Assembly: GCA_964035545.1 (NCBI GenBank) | Contig: OZ037765.1 | Location: 13,758,698 to 13,822,697, forward strand | Source of the DNA: Bugula neritina | Taxonomy: Eukaryota; Bryozoa; Gymnolaemata; Cheilostomatida; Bugulidae | Reading direction: 5' to 3' | Length of the DNA: 64,000 nt | Translations under genes and position numbers: made by a program | Notes under the pieces: generated by a model | What the model saw: the letters and a program-made list of their open reading frames with translations, nothing else | The model's database searches: none | Told to the model about the DNA's origin: nothing | Part shown: positions 41,377 to 54,100 of the stretch, piece by piece | Numbering within the stretch: position 1 is the stretch's first letter | Layout of the letters: the number at the start of each line of letters is the position of its first letter

Positions 41377-42106
41377 TACTGTATTTATCAATAATTAAAA
41401 TTCAATCAAAATTCTGGCAAAAAGCTACCACGATACTAAACAGGACATTAGACTATTTTATATACTTAAGGCTTATTTTGTTCGCTCAATACATGTTCTA
41501 TTTTAGTTGTGATACTAGTTAATGGGTTATTTACATGTGTGGTAGATACCATTTCTCTTGGAGATAGATGTACAAGGTTTGATAAACCTTAACTTAAAAT
41601 TAGGATTGGGTAAGAATGTGGAGAAATTGCAATATTAATGTATTGCTGCATTTAGCAGTGAGAATGCCTGTTTTATTATTCTTTAATAATTATTTTGGGA
41701 AATGTTGTCAGACAATTTTTGTGCTTTCTGATTGCTCACAAGAGTAAATATTTTGTCTCACTTTATAGTTCACAATTTTGTGAATATTTTGTACGCGCAA
41801 GTTAGCAAACTGTGTCTGAAAGACTGGATGTGACTTTATTTTGATAAAAATTTACAGAAATTGATACTGAGGATGGATGCATCTCAAACAGATTGTTGCA
41901 AGACACCGAGTGGCAAAGCCATATTTTATTGCAATGTTTTTTAGTAAATAAATTTATTTTTTATTTACAAAGTTATATAAATTTAAAATTAAATATAATA
42001 AATTGCTATTTTCAATAAAAAGTGGATTTATTTGAAAACTTCAATAGCACCTTATAACTTGAAGTATTATAGAAGAATAGTTTGTGAATTATTGGTAACC
42101 AGAAGA
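41377..42106. other. Convergent 3' ends of CIC and USP25/28
   Basis: Tail-to-tail spacer of 730 bases. A plus-strand AATAAA at 41947-41952 suits CIC. Minus-strand signals (TTTATT on the plus strand) at 42027-42032 and 41953-41958 suit the USP gene, giving it a 3' UTR of only about 100 to 180 bases. Confidence 0.55.
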
Positions 42107-45100
42107 CTAACTAAGAGAGTTATATTGGTTGATAGCACTTGTGTATTTAGCTTTCAAATCTATAAATGCTGTCACATTTTCTATTGTTGGAACTGGGTTA
42201 GTGGCTGGTTCAAATAATTGTCCAATAAATTCTTTTAATAACTTCATTCTGTTTTCTAAAAAGATATTAACAATGTCAGAAATTTTGAAAGGAAATTAAC
42301 AGTACCAAAACTTGAAAGAGTAGTCCCTTTAACCAACCTTCAATATTTTCCTCATCTGCAAGTAGGTTAACCCATCTGTCTTTGATGGACCCTGCAAAGT
42401 TCATGCTCTCACTATCTGCACCTTCAGCTTGCAAACTATCCAATATTGGCAGCACTCTTGCCAACATTACCTTCAGTGGTGTGATGTAATCATCTTCATT
42501 CTCAAATTGTGCAAAAGCCAATTCATTAAATCTCTAAAACAGATGGTATGGAAGCTCTATGGTTTTTTAAATTAAGAGGGTATATTTGTCAAGTAATGCG
42601 GAGTCCCAATAATACAATAACCAAGTATAATAGGGGCAACTGTTGCAATTCTTTACCTGCAAACAATTATTTCTGGCTTGAGAAATGAGATTCTGATCGA
42701 GAGATTTCAGTTCTTTGACGGTGTCGTCGTCCTCTGACAGAGCAGCTAATATGAGCTCTTGGTTTCGCACACAAGCATCATGGAGATATGGTAAGGCTGA
42801 CTCGTAGCTGTTGATAGACAAAACGTAAACTTGATAAAATTAGTGAATAAAATTAATTATGAAATCGCTCTCAGCTAATGCTACCTGCATACTTTGTTCC
42901 AGATGAGTTGCAGTCTGGAGTTGCTGAATAATGGCTGCACAAGATATTAATGTAACTGCTTTCTCCAAACAAAAATAAAATTATCCAAGTAAGCATTCTG
43001 AACCTCCACAAGTTACACCAATTTCACCGGTGACATAATTTAGAGCACAGTTATCTAACTTACATAATCTGAGTTTTTGTACAAAATCTAACAATGCTTA
43101 CCATTCTTGATTGAACAAAGTCAAGCCTTCAACAAACAAAGTGAAGACAACTCTGAACTGATGGTACCCTTGGTGCCATTTGATGTAATTACACTGGAAA
43201 TCATATGACCTGTCCCAAAATTTGGATGTCATTAACACAGCTTCTTGCCGCACTGATGCCCAACTGCAATGCCAGACAATAGTTGTCCAATTAAATAAAT
43301 ACGATAAAAAAATTAAAGCTCTATATGAACAATTTAAAAGCCAAATTTGTCTGATAAAATACATAATTTTATGATTTAAGCAGAATATATTCAAGATAAA
43401 GTAGAGAATAGGAGATTTTTAAACAGCAATTTTTCATAAGCATTGCTAAAGCTGAAAACGCTCAATCTACTAAATAAAATTGATGGTTCATACATAAAGC
43501 AACACGTGTATATTTCTACTTTTCTGTCATCACCACCTATTGAATGCATACATTTTGTTAGCACTGAATAACCTTTATCAAATACTTGATGGCTAGGAGT
43601 TATAGATATTATATAAAAATTTTCACTAATTTACAATTTCTATAAACTTAGTACAAACTGTGATTATAAACACTTGCAGTTTTATCTAACGAATTAAAAA
43701 ATATATAGCGTCAACCGGAGGGGGGCACAACGGGCCGAACTTTTGAATTTTTTGCTCTCATTCGTCTGTTTTTCAAGTTAATAGTTCAATAACCCCTAGT
43801 CTAAATTCTACGCCAGTTGTCTATTATAGGTATCAGTTGGTTGTTTCTATCTCTTTCACAACTTTCAGAATAATGAAATTTTCATGACGAAAAAAATGGC
43901 CCATTGTGCCCCGGTACCAGGGTACAATGGGCGACTGGGTGGGACAGAACAAATATATTGAAACTTTGCTGATTTGGTTGCATCTGATCTCTATTCATTT
44001 AATATACACAAATAAATGAAAAATACTCTTTCAGATCTACAGCAAAAATTATGTTTTAGCTGTACAGTTTGTACCACCACAAATAGCAGGGGGAGGCAAA
44101 ATCAAACGCACATTACTCATTTCTACGGTGCCATTATCATTACTGTTTAAATCCAAAAATGTTTTTTTATTTCTACTTCACAGCAACTTTCATCAGAAAA
44201 AACTTTAAGAACATGTACTACAAAACTCCGAGTGGACTTTTTTCTATGAACTAAAGCTAAGGTGCATGGCTGAGGTTTGTGACTGGAGTGCGGAAGGGGG
44301 AAATGAGCAGATCACAATTTATTTTAGTCAAATACATGTATATAATCCCTCAATGATTATATAATGTATAATGATATCATGACTATCTATTAGTAGCAAC
44401 AGCTAGCAGAATGTTTTGTATAATGTATAAAATGACAAAGCTATAACTTCACCAGATGTATATATTAGGGGAGCTTCACCTTGTAGTTTGGTAGTCTTAC
44501 CATGATGTCTTTGATATTTTACAAAAAGGTCAGAGCTGGCTATATCTATAGATTTTATTAACACTTTGGGCAAACAAACTAATAACAGTGATCAAGGTGC
44601 AATAATCAGGTGGCCCATTATGTCCGTGTGGTCAAGTTGAAAATAAATGTGGCTCAAGGAATTTTTTTTTAGAATTTGCTATTATACTAGTTAAGCAATG
44701 TAGAGACAAGCAATGGCAACACTATCAGTAAAATCTAGGCTTGTTACCTTCGAGTGTAAAAAGTTATAAAGCTTTAACGATATCTTAAAAAATTTACAAA
44801 AAGTAGGTAAAAACAGTTTTTGACTTGCTTCTTTAACATGTGTGCTTTGCAAGTGTTGAAACTACAATGGCTGAATAATTATGTCAATACCTTTTGATTA
44901 AAAAAATCACAGTTCTAAGTCAATAAGTTCTCTTACAATTTGACCAGCTTTTTGTACCCTTATGACTGTCATGCCTCCCCTCCCCCCCCTTACCCCTATA
45001 ATATTTATACTAGACTTTGAATATTGATTATTCATCGATAACCATATTGATAACTTAAACTATGGGGGTGGGGATTGTGTAAAATCAAACAAAATTGGTC

Positions 45101-48100
45101 TATTATTGACAAGTTCCATAAAAATATTCAGTTTTTCTAATGGAAATAAATTATGAAAGCGCTTCCCCAGACCCCAAGATAGTTCCAAACTCAATAGTTT
45201 ATTATAATGCATGATTATTTGTTGTTGAACATCATCAATAATGCAGAAGATTAAACTGAACTCTAGTTTGATGAGATTCACTGGGAACTTCAGTCAAATT
45301 TATCACATGATCCACTGGATCTCTGAACAAGCAAGCTATGAACAACTACTGTATGCTTTAGAGTTTAGAGCCATGTACTGTTGTAACCTCACCACTACAA
45401 ATACTCACCCTGGTGTGTCGTTCATGTTGTCAAGCTTAGCTATATGATCAGCAATTATGGCCTTGACATCATTGTGATCAACAGATTTATACACTAGTAG
45501 CAGGTAGAGGGCCATGTGGGTTCTGCTTTCTGGTTTGATTGCTTTAGCTGGATCCATGCTCATGTCGTAGTATGTGTCAAAACAGGCCTTCACAAGCTAA
45601 ATAACACAGTATTTTGTAACAATGCTTTACTGTAATGTACACCAGTATACATTTGAAAATCCACAGCTAAAGCCATTTATCCTTGCAAAAATAGGTTTTA
45701 GTTTACAATAACTTTTACAAAGATGACCAACCTTGTGTCAAATCGTTTCTAATATCTACATTGACAAATAAAAGACGATTTATATTTTATGTAAGTGCAA
45801 CTACTTTTAAATAATTTCTATTTTTAATAGGAAACTAAAATTTAAATACGGAGTCGTATTTTAGTGATATAGACAATAGTTACTAGCTCAAACTTGTAGT
45901 TCCATGATACTGTGGTACCCATTTGCCGATCAATATCAGTGTATCTTTTCTTCACAAGAGCTAACACAGACTGAGCATGTGCGTAGGCTTCCTCTTCTGT
46001 GGAGGATTTGATACCCTTGGAATACCCTCCATAATCTACTAGCAATGTACACAGCCAATGTATATAGTGTCAATAGTAGTTTTTCTCTTACAGCAAATAA
46101 AGCAGATTAAGGGGGGGGGGCTAATAGTACCCAGCTGTTCGTTGATAAAAAATTGGGCAGATGAGCATTAGCAGATTATGAGCAGGGGTACAAGACATTT
46201 TCCAAGTCCTAAACAGTTCCATAAACGACCTGTTTAGAAATGCTAGAAGCACTCTTTTCATTTTAGACTGGCGACCAATTACATTATAAAATAAATTTAA
46301 AGCAGAGTTTTACTGACATCCAGTATAGTTTTAGCCAGTAATTAGTGCAATTTCCAATTTTCCTAAAACTGATTAAAACTATTACTAACCAAAATCACTA
46401 GTTGATAGTATATCGACTGTTGATGTTTTGCCACCAATTGAACTGAATTGAGGTTCAGCTGTTGCATTCATTTCATTTTTAGAAAGATCCCATTTTTGAA
46501 TTTCATCTTTAAACTTTTGATTGTCTTCAGTGACATATATCTGTAGATCGGCAGGGAGGCTTTCCAAGGCATCCTGCTTGTTGGGAAAATCCTCACCTAA
46601 AGCACAAGAACTACACTCCAGCAGTTTGATTAAAGTCTCAATTGCTTTCATTCGGCAAGCTTATATGCATCTCTTTACACTCAGTTCTCTTGAAACTCAA
46701 TTGCTATCTTAAAGTGTTAAATATTCAACTGTTGTCTGATATACAATATCAACATATATTTTCTGAAACTCCACATTACAGTGAAGCATATACTACAGTT
46801 AAGAATTCACAGCCTGCAGAAAACCACAAGCTCCCGTAACCCAAAAGCTGTCATTGATCATGTATCAAGCGATATGCTATTGTTAATAGCTCAGTAATAG
46901 AGCCATAATTCATATGTTTTACCACCCGCTGAGAAAATCTAATGATATTACCCAATGCTTATATCAATTTCCAATGTTTAAGTTACACATTCATACAGAT
47001 AGCTATAGAATATTAAGCCATAGCCTGCTTTAATTATAAGTTGAAGTTAATAGCAATGCTTAGGTCACAATGTCAAGATTGACTTAAATTTAAACAATGG
47101 AAGAACTGGTAGAAATATGCCCCACATATGGCAGGTTTTAGGCCACCATTGTCATAGCATTGCTAGCTAATTATAGTCAGTGCCACAATTTTTTGGGATT
47201 CTAAAGAATGCCAAGTCCTAAAATGCACGGCATACTCTTGTTAGATTGTATTGTTTAACCTTAGCACATTTAACACATTTATATGTGGCCCGCTGACATT
47301 TTCATTTCCTGACATCTGGTGTCAACTGTGGAATAGCTGCCTTGTAGGCAAGACAAATATGATTCATGCACATTTATGGTGAGAGCTTAAGGTTAACAAC
47401 ATCCTCTGCAGAAATTAATTAATTAGATAAGCAAGATACTACAAGTTGTTCAGTTTGCCTCTATTAGACAACCTGTGACCTATTAATTAGAAGATAACAA
47501 ACAACTAGCATTGTCTCCCATACAATGTTAACTTGATGCAGAAAATTCAAGCTTAGTATAATTTATACATGAAGCAATGTTAACCTGCAGAATAGTTTTA
47601 TAGGCAAAATATAATGTTACGTTGCAATTCTCTATATTACTCTGTGCTATACAGTGTGTACTGTAAACTTATGTGAAATGAAAGAAAACCCTAATTTATA
47701 TGCAGGAGTACTAAGAACATGCAACCTTGAACTTAATGTACAATTCTTTCCATCTTCCTTTTTGATAGTTGAAGTAAAATTATTTGAAACTTGTGAGAAA
47801 AATGAAGTGATTCACCTGTGGGCCGAGCAATGGTAGTGGTGTCGGAGTTGTCCCTATGCTTGGAGTTAGACTGAGAGAATTGTAAGTAAATAAGGCAGTA
47901 AGCACTCGCTGTACCCAAGCCACCCTCACTTTCTCGAACTACCTCTTCCCACGAGCTCTCAGTCACTCTAATATCATTGAATTTAACCCACAGTCCGTTT
48001 TGCACATTATAGACATAAGACCAGTAGTGGCCTGAGAGGGCTTCTCCTTCATGTACCAACACAGCGTGTAAGCCATACTTGTACTGCAATACATATCATA

Positions 48101-48127
48101 CAGCTCAGTGTAATATATTAGCCACAG

Positions 48128-48171
<44 letters not shown>

Positions 48172-51100
48172 CAAGCTATGAATGGTAATATATTAGGAGA
48201 ATATTATATGATAACTAAAATTCCAGCCTCGAAATGCAATAGTCGGGCTACTATATGTGAGTATATGATTATACATTGTTTTACATTCACTATAAAAAGC
48301 TGACTGCAGATAAAATGTTATCCTTGCAAAGCAAATACAACATAATAGAGAGACACCTGATCTCTACTCACTCACCATATGTAAACTATCATGAAATAAG
48401 GTAAAACATAGGAGAGATCAAGGCATGCATTGCCCTATATGTATTATACTGTATAGCAAAGAATAAAACTCCCAATAATCATGCAACAAAAACATATGCA
48501 GGCCAACCACCGCCTTTATATAATGGAATATTCATTGCAGAGTATAGGAGATGTGGCAGCTCCAGTGCAGTGTATTGGTAGTGATTACACACAGAGCATG
48601 TGCTTTACCAGAGAAATCCACTGAATTAACTTATTCTAATTTATTTCCATTTACTACAATTACGATATAATATACAGCAATTAATATAGATAATAAGAAC
48701 ATATGGATGAGGTATATGGGTTTAATGAAGGATTTGGCTATACAGTATAGGCTGTAACATAGTAATATGTGCTGCAATACATAATTTGAACTCAGGTGGC
48801 TGACCTGCTTAAGATGCTCTTTATCATATGCATTTGATATGCTCTGCTTCACCACATCTAAGCTCTCCGTGTGCTGTCTGATGATCAGGTCTACATCCTC
48901 TTTCCACCGAGACAGACATGCTCTCACTGTTGACAACTCCTCAGCTGTTACATTAGCTGGACGAGGTTCATCCAAGTCCTCCGTGTTATCACTGCTAGAT
49001 ATGTGACCCTTTCCACTAGCAGTGAAATACCGTGCAGTTATAGGTAGATAGTGTAATATGGTTAGATGTGTGCAATATATTGATGTGATTTTGTAATAAT
49101 ATAGTAATATATGTATGTGTGATATAATAACTATGCATATACAGTAATGTGTATGTGCTCGTGTGTAATGTATTGATATGTATCCGTAACATGGCTACAT
49201 GTGTGTGTATTATGGTTAATATATGTAAGGAAAGGCACCTCCTATCAGAAGATGCTGAGCAGTCACCATGAGAAGTAAACTTCAGAGTACAGTCTAGAAT
49301 ATCAGAGAGTGGGTAGAAATTCCCAGAGTCTCCAGATGAGCTCCCATAATGAGTGTATCTGAAACACACACCAAACTTTGTGTGAATTGGGAGAGAGTTC
49401 CATACAAACTCTAATTCTCTCTACAATTAAGTTGAGTTGAGAAAGAACGATGATGGCTGACCTACTTGTTATATAATAGTAAAATTTCAGCTAACTTACA
49501 GAAACAATCAGTGAGAATAATTATTTACATACTTGAGAAATACAATGTGATTATAGATGAATGGAAGTATTTTACAAGTAAAATATTGATCCAGTAAATC
49601 AAAGAAAGAATTTGAGGTATCTCACGTGCACACAGTGTATATCAGCTGCAAGTGTGTGGGCCGTCTGTCTGTCTGTCTGTGTGAATTTATATGAGAGAAA
49701 TTGGCAAACATGCCTCATTGGAAATACAAACCACACTCTAATACGCACACACTGACTACATGTTACACAAGTGGCAATATACATACACATATCCCTCACC
49801 TATGCAAACTGGCTTGTAGTTTACTCAGCCTACTCTTCCACAATGCCACATCAGTCCTCTTCTGTCTAACCTCTTCCTTATTCACTTCCAGATATCTAAT
49901 AACATAAAGAGGAAAAGTGGAAAAGTATGGAATGAACTGCTATACATAACATAAAGTATAGCAGTTCATTCCATACTTTACTCCAAGTTACTAATTTTAG
50001 CAAGTACATACACCACGCCATTAATACAGAAATTACAATGTTTAGTGCCACATCTTTCTAAAATATAAAACGTGTAAGGTAATGATAGTCTGAGTTCAAC
50101 AAACCTGTCGAGGTATATAGTCTGAGGAAAAGTGAACTTGTTGTGTAGTTTCTCAGCCTGAGAGTGTTGAGTGTTGTAGCTAACACGAGAGAGCTCAAAG
50201 GTAAGCAGAGGTGGCATGTGTGTAAACCATTGCTATAAGAGTCAACATGTTCAGTGGTTACTTTAACAATATCAATACCTAGTATATAACCAAATATTTG
50301 CTACTATAAACAGCATCGGCAAGTAGTGCAGTAGATATGTTTTACTTCTTGATTTGAAGTATGTTCTGCACTGTTAGTTTCGATATCACCCTGGGCCAGC
50401 CCCTTCTCTAGACTCTCGTGTATGTCTGTATATCCGGCTATGTACAGCGGCCATTGTCCAAAGTGTGTGTGAGTGGTGAAAGCCACACCTACATGCATAT
50501 AGACATTTACTCTAAACCTTGAAGATTATCAAAATGCTTCATCATTATATTTTGTGGGCACAAAAATGTTGAGTGGGATTGAAAGACAATAAGTTGTAGG
50601 AAAGAGTAAATTTAATTATATTTTCTACCAACACATTTTAATCATTATTGAAGATGAAAAAAACTTGTGCAAGCTATTATGTCGCAAATATTACAACAAC
50701 ACAATGCTGTTCCTTAAATTGAATCATGCGTCACAGGTTTCTTTAAATGATGCATTTAGAAGCTTAAGGGCAGCATTTACTGCACAACAATTAAAATAAC
50801 ATGGCACCATAATTCGAGTCCCATGCTATAACAGAATCCCACGCTATAACAGACTACAGAGTATCATGCTATAACAGAGTCCTACGCTATAACAGAGGGT
50901 TGTCTCAACTAAAGTCACAACACATTTCTTTAAAATGAAAAGTTATTCTTTTTCATAAAAAAATACAAAATTACTTCTCATAAACAAAGCGTGAAAAAAG
51001 AAATTCTTGAGAAGAGCGATGACGTGAGCTAACTAAGGGCTAAGGATTTGAAGTCAAGTTATTTCTACCATAAAATTATGTTCAGTAAAAAACGTAGTTC

Positions 51101-54100
51101 GATTATTTTCAACATAGACATGCACACACTAAACTGTAGAATTGGGAAAAGACAGATATTTGAGCTACATTGTGTTGAATGACATGAGCTCATCAGTTGT
51201 GTACCTGCATTTGAACCAGTTGCCTTAACTTTGCCAAAGAACAGCTTCACCATGGGGTTACTGTTATCTTTGTGATCAGGAGACTCACTGTCTACTTCCA
51301 TTGGTTCACTTCCATCTCCTTCACCAGACCTCTGGGGAGGTGAATTTTCTCCACCTGAACCTGGCTTAAATGCTTCTTCTAGCCAGTCCAGTAGTTTATG
51401 TTGAAATTCACTCACATCCTGGAACAACAAGCATTATATGAATCTCTGCCAAAGCAATTGAGGAGAAAGGAGGGTTTTATTTTAAACACAGATTTCTTGT
51501 GTAAATCTGCTCAGTATTTATAACAAGGTCTTCAATGTTGGTTTTGTTCTTAATAATAAATATTAAATATACAGCTGAATGAAAGATTATTTATTATTAT
51601 GAAATATAATTTTATATTCTAATAAAAGCAGACCTGCTGGTTGTTTGATATATTTTGTGACAGCCCTGTGGAAGAGTCGGAAGAGTAGTTCAACATGTCT
51701 ATCACAGCAGACGGGTTGAGGTACTTCCTGTCAGAGGCCAGCATCAGAGCGAATAATCTCCTCAGTTCAGTCATAAACAAATCAATCTGATGGCCCTAGA
51801 CAAGAGACCAGGTACACAATACTAGCAACAGTGTAATTGAATTCAGCTTGCAATGTGTAGTTTTGAGAAAAGTAAACTACCAATAATACAAACAATTTCC
51901 AAAAGGTTTGACAAAAAAATAGTAATAGATACCTTTGATTGAGCGTCTCTAGGCACATAATTTATCACGAGGTCACGGAAATATTCATAATGAAACAGCG
52001 ACTACAAAAGAGTATATATCTTTATTTGTAATGATATAGCAATGATTTATCCTGCTGATAAATGGATGAAAAAACTAAAATAAATATTGAAGAACATATC
52101 TAAATCATGAATGTAGTTTGCTATTTTGAAGCATCAAGCTCTGTTTAGTTTTGTGATGTAGAATATTTGTAAAGAGTATTAAGTAACTATTTCAAAACGG
52201 ATCATAGAAGTATAGCAGTTAGACTGCAAAGACATCTTAAATATTATGATCCCAGTTGTAATATGCTACATGATAAAAGTGAGTAAACACTTAGTCAAAT
52301 ACAGTAGCAGAGATAGGCATGGCCGTTTATAAAATCTTACTTATTTCATTTTCTTTTAAAAATATTATTGTGGCTCAGACCAAATTGTTTGTTACTAATA
52401 CAGAATAAGGTAGCAAAATTGAACATGAGAAGAGCAAGTGAGAATATGCTATATAAAATAATTCCTGCATGCCATCACATCTGTTTTTCATAGACACACT
52501 GTTGTCTCAAGTAATTGTATGCAATCAAGATATATACCAAGTGGTGGCACTAAGTTCAGATAAAAGGGGTTTTTTGCAAGCAAATTAATTTTATATATAT
52601 ATTTTTTTATGTTTCATTTTTTATCTGAAAACTTGATAATCTTCCAGTTGAAGAATAATCTCTATAACATTTAAACTTGATGCTGTTAAAATTCCGCCTA
52701 TACCCCCTCCCTCTACATAATCAAATCCATTGTCTGAAAGGTTTATGAGGTCAAAGTTGAACTTCAAGCAGCATATAAGCGCGTGTGGACACTGTGTCTG
52801 CACATTCATAGCATTGAGTGGCATGAGAGTAGAAGGCTGACTCTGGAGCATACCAATACGTGCTGAGCTAACCAACTTCAAACTGACTGGGAAATTACGG
52901 CAATAAATTCAAACATGAAGAAATTTGTGTCAGCACTATTGGTGCTACACGTAGCATTGACCTACGCCTTACCATCACAGCCACAGAATGCTGCCGATGT
53001 AGCGGGTGCATCCAAGACTGCTGCCGTAAGTAATCAACTCTCATTTTTGATTTATAAAAAATTATACAAAACTTTTTATTTGAATTAAATGTACGTATGA
53101 TGTATAATACAAATAGCTGTGTGATGGTTTCAATATTATATTACTTTATGGTACACTTTAGGGAGTTGTTGGACAGAATAATGCAAAAGGTGACATGGGA
53201 GCACAACTAGAGAAATTTTCAAGCGGTAAGCAATAAATATTTATTATATATATTTTTTAAAATTGCCACTGACTGAAAAACAAAGTCAAATTTAAGTTTT
53301 TATAAAAGTTGAGGTAAACTGGGAGTAATTGAATACTGATATGTTGAAGATGACATGCTCCGAGTATGCAGTTCTGGCAGCTGCCAGGTTATGATGGCTG
53401 ACGACGCAAAAGCTCTACAAGCTGATGCCATCGCATCCATAGGCTTAGTGAAAGCGGAAACACCAGTGACCAAAGCCCTGACACCAACCATGGTATCCAT
53501 GTCCGAATCCTTGAGATCTTTGCAAAACCAGAAGTTGGTGAGTGAATGTGTTTCCAAGATCAATATAAATTAATTTATTTATTTGCATTTAAAATAGAGC
53601 ACACGCATAATTACTAAACGTTGCATTTAGATGCTGCAGAGTCTGGAGGCCTCTTTGGCTGCTCTAACAGCCGGCACAAGTAAAGGCCAGGAATATGCCA
53701 AAGCAGCACAAACTAACTACGCAGCTAGCATGACCAAGGGACTTTCTTTCTCGCCAGAGAGTAAAGGTCTTTTTGCTCCCGCTGCTCCAGCCAAGGGCCT
53801 TTCATATGCTCCTTCAATGGTTATGCCCCCCAGCAAAGGCACACAATGTAAGTCCAATAGTATTTTCAGTACTTTTATAGCCATTAAATTACATCAGATT
53901 TTATATTATTTAACGTTTCATCTTTCAATAATTTTAATACTATTTATATATCAACCTGATTGCAGATAGTTCAGCTTACACTGAGGCAGCACTCTGCCCA
54001 ATGACCATGTTTGAACTGGGAAAATGCCAGAAGCTGTCTGGAGAAATGAAACTGCAAATGGACGCGATGACCGTTATGAATGCCAACCTGATGGCTCAAG

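Noticed and set aside
42889-42965. Possible extra USP25/28 exon with a good GTAGCA donor (minus strand)
   Set aside because: None of the acceptors gives an open frame compatible with both neighbours, while exons 43263-43102 and 42807-42657 join directly in phase and keep the family sequence.
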